21,907 bases of DNA from Plakobranchus ocellatus (Eukaryota; Mollusca; Gastropoda; Plakobranchidae). Made by a program: the position numbers and the translations under genes. This document shows, in pieces, positions 11,371-20,741 of the stretch. Below the pieces are notes generated by a model. That model did not search any database. It worked only from the letters and a program-made list of their open reading frames with translations, and was not told the DNA's origin. The DNA lies in the NCBI GenBank assembly GCA_019648995.1, contig BLXT01007308.1:3031535-3053441 (forward strand), in the 5' to 3' direction. Position 1 is the stretch's first letter, and the number at the start of each line of letters is the position of its first letter.

Positions 11371-12150
11371 CATTTGAAGAGCTCTTAATTTTTCGATATT
11401 CATCAACTTCTAGTGAAGCAGAAATGTGATCTTTGTTTATTTTTGCTAAAATGCGTTAAGATTTTTTTGAAAGACGTACTCATTTAAGTGCTATATTTTA
11501 AAGCTTTTTTCTTGCTCAGAATTCAAATATAATACTAGATACCAGCCTAGTCTCGTCTTCAGTCAACAATTTAATCTGGAATCTACATCCATCTGTTATT
11601 CTGAAAAATTCATGCTTAGAGTTACGGGTATTGCTAAAGTTAAGGTTATGTTTAGGCTTAGATTTTCCTGTTTGGATGTAGTTCATACTCTAGTATTTCG
11701 GATAGTTATATTAAGTCCATTATCAAGAAAAAGAGACGATGGACATATTACAATAACCGTCCAGATTCACTGCATATTAATAAAAAACGAGTGGTGGTAA
11801 TTTCTCACTGGGCAGCTGTAATATTATCTGAATTGTGTCGTTACATTATCCACTTGTTCAATGAAATTAGAGGTAGCTGATGAAAATTACAATCGATCGC
11901 ATGACGATCACAATCTGGTAAGCTTTTGGGATCCCATACCCGAAATAATCGCTCCTATATAATAATAATGAAATTATATTTATAATTTTGTTTCATTTGG
12001 ATAATACGTAACTTTCATTATATTCCTTTCAAATAAGGAAATTTCAATCGCTAAAAATTTGTATTCTGTTAAATTCTTTCATTTTCTTTCATCTTTCACT
12101 ATCCGCTACGTCTCTCACCTGTGTCTGACTTTTTTTGCTTATTCACTTTT

Positions 12151-12207
<57 letters not shown>

Positions 12208-12208
12208 T
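12151..12208. repeat. (CT)n tract upstream of exon 6
   Basis: Nearly pure CT dinucleotides over about 50 nt end about 240 nt before the proposed exon 6 acceptor. It is pyrimidine on the + strand, so it is present as (CU)n in the pre-mRNA. Confidence 0.95.
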
Positions 12209-12448
12209 TTCTATTAATTCATAACGACTTCTGTCTTGTAGAAAAACGGTTCACGTCTCGAGTTCCATTCAAGTATTACCTACCATCCAATCTTTAGCCC
12301 CAGAGCCTTTGCTTTTTTACTCCGATCCCTTGTTTTCTCCTCTCCTCTAACAATTTTTTTGTTTCTTAACTCTGAAGCAAATCTGAAGGACATATTAAGC
12401 GTTAGCTCTATGAAATTAATTCATTTGATTTTCTGCCCACAAAATAAG

Positions 12449-12949
12449 AAATCGAAATGGCGCATGATACTCGACAAGATTAAAGACGCTTTCAATAAGT
12501 GTGTGCATCCTATCGTTGAGTTTGCGACATCCTTGATGCATACTATCGTTGAGTTTGTGAGATCCTTGATGCATCCTAAAAAAAGCGAGCCAGCGAAATC
12601 GGAAGAGAGAGCTGATGCCTTGTCGACGGCCTCGTGGCCAGCAAAAACTTCTGAGCCGGCGGAGGATGCTTTTGAGCCGGCGAAGGATGTTTTTGAGCCA
12701 GGGAAGGATGCTCTTGAGCCAGGGAAGGATGCTCTTGAGCCAGGGAAGGATGCTCTTGAGCCGGCGAAGGATGCTCTTGAGCCGGCGAAGGATGCTGAAG
12801 CATCCGGCGAGAACATGAACAACTCTTCCTTGCTCGACACGGCCATCAACAAAGTGAAAGCTTTCCTGTCGAGATTCAAGAAGGTTGACTTGGAGGAGAA
12901 AAAGCGTTTAGAACGTATAGCGTATAAAAAGCGCTATCAGGCCATGGAG
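12449..12949 (+). CDS. MYOF/DYSF-like: Ferlin exon 6: expanded repeat-bearing linker exon
   Basis: It encodes fragment residues 212-378 (167 aa). The order is a basic amphipathic start (KSKWRMILDKIKDAFNK), an 11-residue tandem duplicate (HPIVEFATSLM / HTIVEFVRSLM), a charged stretch, seven heptads of the type EPxKDAL, then a basic helix-like end with KVKAFLSRFKK and KKRLERIAYKKRYQAME. No outside homology is recognised. It is assigned to the ferlin because both ends are phase 0, because it joins smoothly to exon 7 (QAME-ESELTAQEVDWW), and because it sits exactly where the linker belongs. The acceptor (aataag, 12448) and donor (gttggt, 12950) are both weak. An alternative in-phase acceptor at 12388 would add 20 residues. 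It could be a cassette exon or, less likely, a chance open frame. Confidence 0.72.
12506..12571 (+). repeat. 33-bp tandem duplication inside exon 6
   Basis: Two adjacent 33-nt copies (12506-12538 and 12539-12571) differ at only a few bases and encode HPIVEFATSLM and HTIVEFVRSLM. The frame is kept. Confidence 0.95.
12653..12799 (+). repeat. Seven-unit 21-bp coding minisatellite
   Basis: Seven in-frame 21-nt units start with gag and encode heptads: EPAEDAF, EPAKDVF, EPGKDAL (three times), EPAKDAL, and EPAKDAE as a last, diverging unit. Units 3-5 are identical at the DNA level, which points to recent expansion. Because 21 is a multiple of 3 and the unit has no stops, other frames on both strands are also open here, and these are not genes. 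Confidence 0.95.
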
Positions 12950-13527
12950 GTTGGTGGTACCTACCGACTTTGACAAGCACTTTACAATCTTTCGGCTTTC
13001 TCGTGTTTTATAGTGTTGAGTTGATGTTTGAAATATGTTCCTTCACATATGCGTAAAGAAAACATCATCGAGGAGAGAAAGTATTTTTTAAAGAGATTTC
13101 TTTTTAAGATCAGTTATTATATATGTTCTACGATGTTAATTTAGGAAACAAAAACAAAGGGAAATAAAAAAAAAAAGAATTCGATAGTAAAAATGAAAAC
13201 AGAAAAATTAAATTCTTAAATTTTTTTTTTTTAAGGTCAAAATATTTTCATGTCAGAAATAATTTTAAAAAATGATTGGTTATCATAGAAAACTGAAAGC
13301 AGACTTTTGGAAAAGGCATGATTCTTGAAGGAAATCGTAAAATTGTATCTTATCCTAAAAAAAATAAGTCCTACAAACTCCGAAAGAAATTTGCTCCTTG
13401 AATTTTTTATTTAGCATGAATCATCAATCATCTCTTTCATTACGATATGATATATGAATATATTTTGAAAAAAAGACTCGGTAATTATATTAAATTAAAT
13501 CATCATTGCTTTATTTCACGTAGCAGA

Positions 13528-13547
13528 CCCCCCCCCCCCTCCCCCCC
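13528..13547. repeat. C12-T-C7 run
   Basis: This is a near-continuous cytosine run, hence G-rich on the - strand. Confidence 0.95.
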
Positions 13548-13667
13548 AAAGACTTAATGTGGTGATCTACGTTTTCATCTGCAACCTTCGCTAGGATTGA
13601 AGGCTATTAGAAAAATCGGCTAACACTATTTCTACTTCTCTGAATTAAATTTGATATTTCATGTAGT

Positions 13668-13693
13668 GGATTAGCCATTGGTATGGCTAATCC
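13668..13693 (+). repeat. Perfect 11-bp inverted repeat with 4-nt loop
   Basis: ggattagccat (13668-13678) and atggctaatcc (13683-13693) are exact reverse complements around tggt. This would form a hairpin in the transcript. Confidence 0.9.
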
Positions 13694-13751
13694 CCAGTAA
13701 GAATGGCTTCATATAAATTTTCAAGTTCCATGACGCTTTTTATGAAGAGTG

Positions 13752-13868
13752 ATCGAGAGCGAGCGAGCAAGAGAGAGAGAGAGAGAGAGGGAGGGAGGGG
13801 AGAGGGAAGGAGAGAGAGAGGAAAGAGAGGGAGGTAGAGCGAGGGAGGAGGGAGAGGGGAGGAAAGGG
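13752..13868. repeat. Purine-rich (GA)n tract
   Basis: GA and GGGA repeats are almost purely purine on the + strand. They are complementary to the CT tracts at 12151-12208 and 14187-14230. Confidence 0.95.
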
Positions 13869-14186
13869 ATAAAGACCTGGAAAAGCGATGGAAGGGTTAA
13901 GGATTTAGAGCAAAGTCAGTGAAAATGAGTTTCAGGACCTCATGAGTTTTAACATGTTCCTTGATTATTTATTTTATTGCTATAATCAATGGTCCTTTGT
14001 TGCTGTTGTTATTAATTATATTCATAATGTATTTCCAACTCTCCCCTTCTGCTTGTCTATTTTGGGGAACTTTCTTTTTCAGTTTCAAAATGTTCATGGG
14101 TGTTTTATTTTACTATGTGAGGTTGAACTGAAAAATTTTCTTTGGCATTTGATTATTCAGTTACTTTTCTGCGCTTAAAATTTGCA

Positions 14187-14187
14187 T

Positions 14188-14222
<35 letters not shown>

Positions 14223-14230
14223 TTTTTTTA
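14187..14230. repeat. (CT)n tract
   Basis: CT dinucleotides run over about 40 nt, interrupted once by ttt, and run on into a short T run. Confidence 0.95.
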
Positions 14231-14852
14231 GCTTTATCAGGCTTCCGATGTTTAGGAAGATTTTTGGTTTTATTTAAATGATTTTATCATTAGTTTTCTA
14301 GGCCATACAGCGCTATACACTATCCCGTTTTAGATAATTATCAAATGCTATTTCAAATAAAAACCTTTCTTATACAGCACGCTTCCTAATATAGCATAAA
14401 GCAAAAAAAGCAAACTTTTAAAAATAACGTCTTTTTTCTGTGTTCAAATACTATAAATTAACTTTTCCGTTTGAATGGAGAAAACTATAGAAATTAATAC
14501 AATTGCATAAATGATAATGGTATGCTATCGTCAAGCTAATCAATTTTGACAGTGCCTGACTCTTTCATATATCATTTTTTTTTAATTTTATTTTGGAGTA
14601 ATGTAACTAATTTCAGTACATTAATACATTCGTTCTCGCTATTAACAAAATAATCCAACCCTTGAAAAATAATATAAGAGATAATTACAATTGCTTGTGC
14701 GTGTTGAAAATAACAAATGAAAGTAGGTTTGTTTTAAAATAGCCTTTTTGAAACTTATACTTCCTAGTAGTATGGTCTTAGCAGCTGTTTAAACCAATCG
14801 TTTTATCTCATTGTTTTCTCTGTCGCCCAACCATTCCCCACCCAACTTCTAG

Positions 14853-14963
14853 GAATCAGAATTGACGGCTCAAGAAGTCGACTGGTGGTCTAAGTTCTAT
14901 GCTTCAACCAATGACCTGGAAAAGTGCAAAAAGTACAGGACTCTAGGATACGATACGCTACAG
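14853..14963 (+). CDS. MYOF/DYSF-like: Ferlin exon 7: DWWSKFYAS segment
   Basis: It encodes fragment residues 379-415, beginning ESELTAQEVDWWSKFYAST and ending YRTLGYDTLQ. DWWSK(F/Y)(Y/F)AS is one of the most conserved short motifs between C2E and C2F in ferlins, and the following ...EKC...YDTL pattern matches vertebrates. It is phase 0 on both sides. The acceptor is strong. The donor gtattt at 14964 is moderate. Confidence 0.96.
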
Positions 14964-15457
14964 GTATTTACGGGCTCGTCACCGCTCTATTTTCTTTCAG
15001 TTTGTCGCAGTTTAAGTTGGCCCCATGATGGCCCTGCTTTCTTCATGCTATAAATTGTTTCCATTTTCACACCTCCATAGCATGATTCATTTTGTTAGTC
15101 ATGAAAACCACCGCTTTTATTATTATTATCTTTACCTCCATTGCTTTCCAGTGCTAATTTTTTTTTTTTGTTTAAATTCGTTCTATGTATTTAATCTTTA
15201 ATATATATATATTTTGCTTTAAGATTTTAGAATTGTTCATACCATTTTCTAGATTGTCAGTTGCATAACATTTACTTGACATAAACGAAACACTTTACTT
15301 GACATAAAATATAAAAAAAAAAAAACTTCCACTTAAAGTGATCGGTAGGAGTCAGGCCACCGAGCCCCGTGATCTGACTGAGGCTTAAAGCCTGAGATCA
15401 GCGCTAAAGAGCTCTATGACAAAAAGCCAGTTCCTTCTGAACATATCCATTCCTCAG
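14964..15457 (+). other. Intron 7 (494 nt, phase 0)
   Basis: It is AT-rich except for a GC-rich patch at about 15340-15412 that includes an imperfect palindrome. The acceptor follows a pyrimidine tract and ends ctcag at 15457. Confidence 0.85.
15340..15412 (+). other. GC-rich patch with imperfect hairpin in intron 7
   Basis: This short GC-rich island lies about 45 nt before exon 8. aggctt (15381-15386) and aagcct (15388-15393) are inverted copies. The stem can be extended outward through ctga/tcag (15374-15377, 15398-15401) with a bulge and one mismatch. It has no tRNA-like boxes. It could be a repeat remnant or a structured splice-regulatory element. Confidence 0.4.
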
Positions 15458-15583
15458 ATCCTTCCTTCATCTCTGGAGAAGGTGCCCGAGTTCTCAAACT
15501 TCGATGACTTTTGCGCAACCCTACAGCTGACCCGCGGCAAGAACGATGATGATGAGGATGAGAATGTAATTGGAGAGTTCAAG
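15458..15583 (+). CDS. MYOF/DYSF-like: Ferlin exon 8: pre-C2F acidic segment
   Basis: It encodes fragment residues 416-457, with ILPSSLEKVPEFSNFDDF, LTRGKNDDDED and VIGEFK. This aligns without gaps to the vertebrate [23 protein letters not shown] block, followed by the acidic stretch and (V/I)(V/I)GEFK. The acceptor at 15457 is chosen because it restores this alignment. The open frame does extend upstream to 15416, but that part is intron. The donor is gtgagg at 15584, phase 0. Confidence 0.96.
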
Positions 15584-15963
15584 GTGAGGGACAGGAAGAG
15601 TGGGGCCCTCTTTGGGAGGTCATTTTGTTTTGTTTTTGATCTTCTACAACACTATTCTTTCATCAAGAAAAAAAAATATGGAAGTTGAGAAAAGGGGTGG
15701 ATGAGGTGTTAAAGTAAATGGAAGGAAAAAAATCGATGCCATTTTAACGAAATCTCTATTGTTTTGACGACTTTTGAATGAAGGCGTGAATGCAAAATAA
15801 ATAAAGGAAAAGTATAATTAATAAATCGAACACGCAAATCGGAAAGCAATTTTTCAAGTCGAGACAAATAGAAATTTCAACCTCAAAGCACATAAACAGA
15901 GAGAACAGAATTATTCTCCTCTATCTCCATATTAAATCCATTCTTCTCTAATTCCCCTATCAG
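15584..15963 (+). other. Intron 8 (380 nt, phase 0)
   Basis: AT-rich, with nothing recognisable inside. The acceptor follows a good pyrimidine tract and ends atcag at 15963. Confidence 0.88.
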
Positions 15964-16119
15964 GGGAGTTTCCGGGTATACCCGCTACCCCCTGACCCGA
16001 GTGAACCTCTCCCACCGAAAGTTTTCCAGCTGCTGCCACCTAGTGACCCAGAAGAATGTATCATCCGTCTCTATGTGATCCGTGCTGTGGACCTGCAACC
16101 TAATGATCCAAATGGTTTG
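15964..16119 (+). CDS. MYOF/DYSF-like: Ferlin exon 9: start of C2F
   Basis: It encodes fragment residues 458-509: GSFRVYPLPPDP, then CIIRLYVIRAVDLQPNDPNG. This is the first strand and calcium-binding loop 1 of C2F, matching vertebrate (L/F)(R/K)IYPLP and RIYIVRA-LQP-D-NG. Asp505 of the fragment sits where loop-1 ligands occur in C2 domains. It is phase 0 on both sides. The donor is gtatgt at 16120. Confidence 0.97.
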
Positions 16120-16960
16120 GTATGTCTTCACGTTTTCCGTCACCTACAAAATCTTAACTCTTGACCCTTAGCGGTATCGCAGGCTTTAACTCCCTCTGAT
16201 ACAAAAGAAAAAGAAGTAGGAAAAAGAATTGAGAGTTTATTAGATGAGAAATAAGGCATTTGATATCGTATTGAACGCTAACTGGCCATGTACCTCATTA
16301 GTGTAACAGATTTGTCGGGTTAAAACAGTAGGCTTATGAATTACGACGAAGGTTAATCAGCGCATTTGATCTTAATTTTTTTTTAATTGGTGTGATTATA
16401 GGATGTGCAATGCCTGGCTATTGTTCTTGTATTTACCTGGGATGAAGAACAGAGGGAAAATGCACAACCTTGCTGTTCGTAAACTTGGGATCTGAAAGTC
16501 ATGGCTGACTGTTAAAATGGCTGGCCTTTATGAAGTTTCACGGCTACGATGTTTTATGCTGCAATGTTGAAACCAAATAAATTTACAGCATAATGATGCT
16601 GTTGATGCTGATAGTAATGATGATGATCATGATGAAAGCACTTTTTGAAAATCCTCTTCATGCTATAAACTGATATTTTACATGATTGCTAAGGCAATAA
16701 GAGACAATGGTGAAAAACATCACAAAATTTAGTTTTGGTACTTGTGGTGAGAGCAGACTACATAACTACTTAAAAAAAACTCATAAACTGTTTGCATGGA
16801 AAAGATATGTCGTAATTGTCTGCACAGTCAAAAATGAAGCGTTGTAGTGACTCCTATAGCACTTGTGATCATCACAAAGCTTCCACTGTGGTAGATGTAG
16901 TACAATTTAAAACTGCACTCATATACTGTTAGAACTCATCTATTTTCATCGCCCGCGCAG
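16120..16960 (+). other. Intron 9 (841 nt, phase 0)
   Basis: AT-rich intron with a small GAT/GCT-rich patch at about 16590-16635. It ends cgcgcag at 16960. Nothing else is recognised. Confidence 0.88.
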
Positions 16961-17052
16961 GCTGATCCATATATAGAAGTAAAACTAGGCAAGACCAAGA
17001 TGGACACCCGAGACGACTACATTCCAAACACTATCTGCCCAACATTCGGACG
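16961..17052 (+). CDS. MYOF/DYSF-like: Ferlin exon 10: C2F core
   Basis: It encodes fragment residues 510-539 plus two bases. ADPYIEVKLGKTK is the classic C2 motif with the second loop-1 aspartate, and DDYIPNTICPTFG leads into the next strand. Otoferlin has a very similar ADPYIAIKLGKT and myoferlin has YIPNTLNPVFGR, so the family assignment is firm. The donor gtaatt at 17053 gives phase 2. Confidence 0.97.
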
Positions 17053-17908
17053 GTAATTTTGTTCCACTCTTGTCCTTGTGTACTTGATTGATTTTGTTGA
17101 AGGCCCCTTTTATAATATAACATAATATCCATTGTATATGATGAATGCTTGCATTGCCCCATGCAAGTAAGTTTCCCTTATATTGTAAATTCTGTTTTTA
17201 GCATCTACCACGTCATTTTATCTTAAGCGGAAATATTTAGCGCTGTCTCCCTTGTACTGTTTATAGGAAATCTAAGGAGATAGGATTTTGTACATGTATC
17301 TAAAGATAAAGGGAACTTTTTGGATTTTCAACACATATCTCTAGCTGGTGAAGTACGATGTATTTCTGTTTAAAAATATGCGAGCATGTAGAAAGGGCAT
17401 ATGGAATGTAATTTTCGAAAAATAGGAGAGGTTTAGTACATTAAAAACAACAGGGGATAAAATATTGTGATTTTGTTGATTCGCTGTCAAATAATTTCAT
17501 AATGGCCTAGAATAAGTGGGGAGAACGTTATTGGACCTCGATATCTAAAAAAAGCAGTTTTGCATATAATTCTAAATCTTAATAATCAAGAAAATCCCAG
17601 TCTGTGTCTTTTGTTTGAATTTCAAGAGGATACTGTTGACAATAGAGTAATTAGTGTCTGAGGATAAACGCTAGATAATATTTGTAAGGATCGATAAAAT
17701 CCATTCTCACAACGCAATCAATGTTGCAGCTAAATATAATTCGTTTTTCTATGAATAATAAATGATATGGATTTGGGACATTTTAAATATACACCTGAGG
17801 TTATCTTTGAATTCCCCTGTGTGTAATTTACTGTGTGTTGTACAGTTTTCTATAAAATATTTTATTTCATTCTCTATGAGACGTTTTATTTCGTTTTCTC
17901 TGATGCAG
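17053..17908 (+). other. Intron 10 (856 nt, phase 2)
   Basis: AT-rich with no recognisable element. The acceptor follows a T-rich tract and ends atgcag at 17908. Confidence 0.88.
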
Positions 17909-18079
17909 ATTGTTTGAGATGAAAACTCTGCTTCCGTTGCACAAAGATTTGATCATTCGAATCAAAGATTACGACTTGCTTAGTTCGGACGATATTATCG
18001 GAGAAACAACCATAGATTTAGAGAATCGATATCTCACCAACTTCCGCGCCACATGTGGTCTGCCAAAGACGTACTGGAC
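17909..18079 (+). CDS. MYOF/DYSF-like: Ferlin exon 11: end of C2F
   Basis: It encodes fragment residues 540-596 plus two bases, completing C2[18 protein letters not shown] is calcium loop 3 with acidic residues at 560, 562 and 567/568. [12 protein letters not shown] and CGLPKTY are ferlin signatures that follow. All expected acidic ligand positions of C2F appear filled, so calcium binding is plausible. The donor gtaagt at 18080 gives phase 2. Confidence 0.97.
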
Positions 18080-19306
<1,227 letters not shown>

Positions 19307-19449
19307 ATCAGGCATCAACTTATGGCGCGACAGCCAAAAACCTGTGGATCTTCTAAAGTGGTTTTGCACAAAGAACCGCCTGGGAGATGTTGTCTTCAAT
19401 GGGCCTGTCGTGAGCATAGGGAATAAGATGTACAAGCTTTCAGACTTTG
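19307..19449 (+). CDS. MYOF/DYSF-like: Ferlin exon 12: C2F-C2G connector, first part
   Basis: It encodes fragment residues 597-644 plus one base. SGINLWRDSQKPVDLLKWF matches vertebrate SGxNxWRDQLRPxQLL. GNKMYKLSDF corresponds to the (R/K)(D/E)YS(L/I)(D/E)EF position. The length of 143 nt, phase 2 in and phase 1 out, means that skipping it would shift the frame. The donor is gtaaag at 19450. Confidence 0.95.
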
Positions 19450-20016
19450 GTAAAGAAACGAAGACTATAAATCTGTATATTTTAAAGCCAAGAGATCTCT
19501 CCTGGCGACATAGTGATAACCACTTTTGTAAATTGAAAAGAAAATGAGAAGTTATGCAATGGCTAGATCTGTGTTTGAATTACTGATGCTGTAATTCCAA
19601 ATATTACATCCTGTGCACCGATGGGTCAATACTTAAAGACCATGTTGTTCAGGAAAGTGAAATTTTCATAAAATTGGCTAGCAATAGAAGTTTTCCTCCA
19701 TGGAGAACCGTACCAAATGAACTTAAATTTGAATGGACGTAATTTGAATGGCTTAAAACCAAAGAAAAGTTTCAGGCAATTTTTTTTACAGCTACAACGC
19801 GAAACAATAAAATGTGTATTTTGTTTTACTTTTCTTGCCTTTGAATAAAAATATATCTTTTTAAAGGACCAGACTTCGATTGAGACAGTAAATATGCTCA
19901 ATGCTTTTCACCACTTGATTGCTACAGGATATCTAAGACATTCTCTAATCAATATGATTGTATTATACATTTACTCAATATATTTCTCCTGACGCACATG
20001 TTTCTCTTTCCTCTTT

Positions 20017-20018
<2 letters not shown>

Positions 20019-20062
<44 letters not shown>

Positions 20063-20154
20063 GTCTCTCTCTCTTTTTCTCTCTCTCTGTATATATATAT
20101 ATATATATATATGTATAAGTGTGTGTATATATATAAATATATATATATATATAT
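20019..20154. repeat. (CT)n followed by (TA)n/(TG)n
   Basis: A CT-rich block to about 20088 is followed by TA dinucleotides with a short GTGTGT interruption. Confidence 0.95.
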
Positions 20155-20158
20155 TCCT

Positions 20159-20499
20159 GCCTCCTTGTATCTGTCTCTCTGTCTTGGGCTCTATTCCTTC
20201 CCCACTCTCTTACTCTTCCTCTATCCATATCTTTCCATCTCTTTTTCTCTCCCCCTCTTTATTTTTTCTCCATTTCCCTTCTGTTCTGTCCGCTTGCATC
20301 TCTGTCTATCTGTCTGTCTATCTCTTTCTCTATTTTTGCCTCCCTGTATTTATCACTCTGTCTTACTCTCTATTCCTTTCTTAATCTCCATTCTCCCTTT
20401 ATCCACCTCTTTCTTTTCTTTTCCTCTTCCCCTTCCCCCCTCTCTGACCGTCTTATTTCTCCATTTCCCTTCTGTTCTGTCTGTCTGCTTGACTGCCTG

Positions 20500-20500
<1 letters not shown>
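20159..20500 (+). repeat. Diverged tandem duplication of a ~180-190-bp pyrimidine-rich unit
   Basis: The unit start gcctcc(t/c)tgtat recurs at 20159 and 20338. The unit end ctccatttcccttctgttct recurs at 20268 and 20459. Intervening words such as ctctattcctt also recur in order. The offsets of 179 and 191 nt imply small indels. Confidence 0.8.
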
Positions 20501-20552
<52 letters not shown>

Positions 20553-20556
20553 GTCT
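20500..20556. repeat. (CT)n tract near exon 13
   Basis: CT dinucleotides run over about 50 nt, ending about 45 nt before the exon 13 acceptor. It may add to the pyrimidine tract. Confidence 0.95.
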
Positions 20557-20601
20557 CGGATGAATCTTTACCATTATTTCGATCCCCATCCTTTGTAACA
20601 G

Positions 20602-20741
20602 AGTCCGAGCCACCTTTGAGCAAACATATGGGCCCTCCAGACCAGCGCCTAGCCCTGCACGTGCTGAACCTGTTACCCCTCGTCAAGGAACATGTTGAGT
20701 CCAGACCATTGTACAATCCTTTACAGCCCAACATAGAGCAG
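20602..20741 (+). CDS. MYOF/DYSF-like: Ferlin exon 13: C2F-C2G connector, second part
   Basis: It encodes fragment residues 645-691. The split codon g+ag gives Glu. [18 protein letters not shown] and [18 protein letters not shown] match vertebrate LG-P-EERLALH(I/V)L and VPEHVE(S/T)R-L. With exon 12 the join reproduces the vertebrate spacing without a gap, which confirms both splice sites. The donor is gtgagc at 20742, phase 0. Confidence 0.96.

Larger units (their letters stand above)
10301..12150 (+). other. Intronic stretch after the LINE
   Basis: This is AT-rich and non-coding. The first few hundred bases may be LINE 3' untranslated sequence. Besides the C run and a microsatellite, nothing is recognised. 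The small open frames at 11141 and 11612 have no motifs. Confidence 0.6.
5894..12448 (+). other. Intron 5 (6555 nt, phase 0)
   Basis: This is the longest intron in the window. From 5894 to about 7750 it is AT-rich with only a T run (6462-6484). A decayed LINE occupies about 7755-10300. A C run at 10579-10594, a mixed TATC/CA/TA microsatellite at 11242-11370 and a CT tract at 12151-12208 follow. The acceptor depends on where exon 6 starts. Short additional exons cannot be excluded because the linker is variable. Confidence 0.7.
12950..14852 (+). other. Intron 6 (1903 nt, phase 0)
   Basis: It contains a C-rich run (13528-13547), a perfect hairpin (13668-13693), a purine GA tract (13752-13868) and a CT tract (14187-14230). 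The acceptor follows a long pyrimidine-rich stretch ending cttctag at 14852. No coding segment was recognised. The open frame at 13942-14178 is hydrophobic noise in T-rich DNA. Confidence 0.8.
19450..20601 (+). other. Intron 12 (1152 nt, phase 1)
   Basis: The first half is AT-rich with nothing recognisable. The second half is almost entirely CT- and TA-type low-complexity sequence (20019-20556). The acceptor ends gtaacag at 20601. The overlapping open frames on both strands here are products of the simple repeats. Confidence 0.88.

Noticed and set aside
12653-12799. CRISPR-like direct repeats
   Set aside because: The units are contiguous, without spacers, and encode in-frame heptads in a eukaryotic gene.
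12421-12879. Reverse-strand frames of 152 and 75 codons through the heptad array
   Set aside because: A 21-bp unit without stops opens several frames at once. The + frame is preferred because it joins in phase to ferlin exon 7.
12359-12973. Exon 6 as a separate single-exon gene
   Set aside because: The frame has no clear promoter or start context, and its last codons after 12949 look like intron. Its phase and linker location fit a ferlin exon better, though transcript data would settle it.
15416-15457. Upstream extension of exon 8 from an ATG at about 15416
   Set aside because: The alignment to ferlins begins exactly at 15458 after a good acceptor. The upstream codons do not match.
19958-20734. 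Several overlapping open frames on both strands with SLSLS or RERER runs
   Set aside because: They are produced by CT and TA microsatellites. Only the ferlin exon at 20602-20741 is real here.
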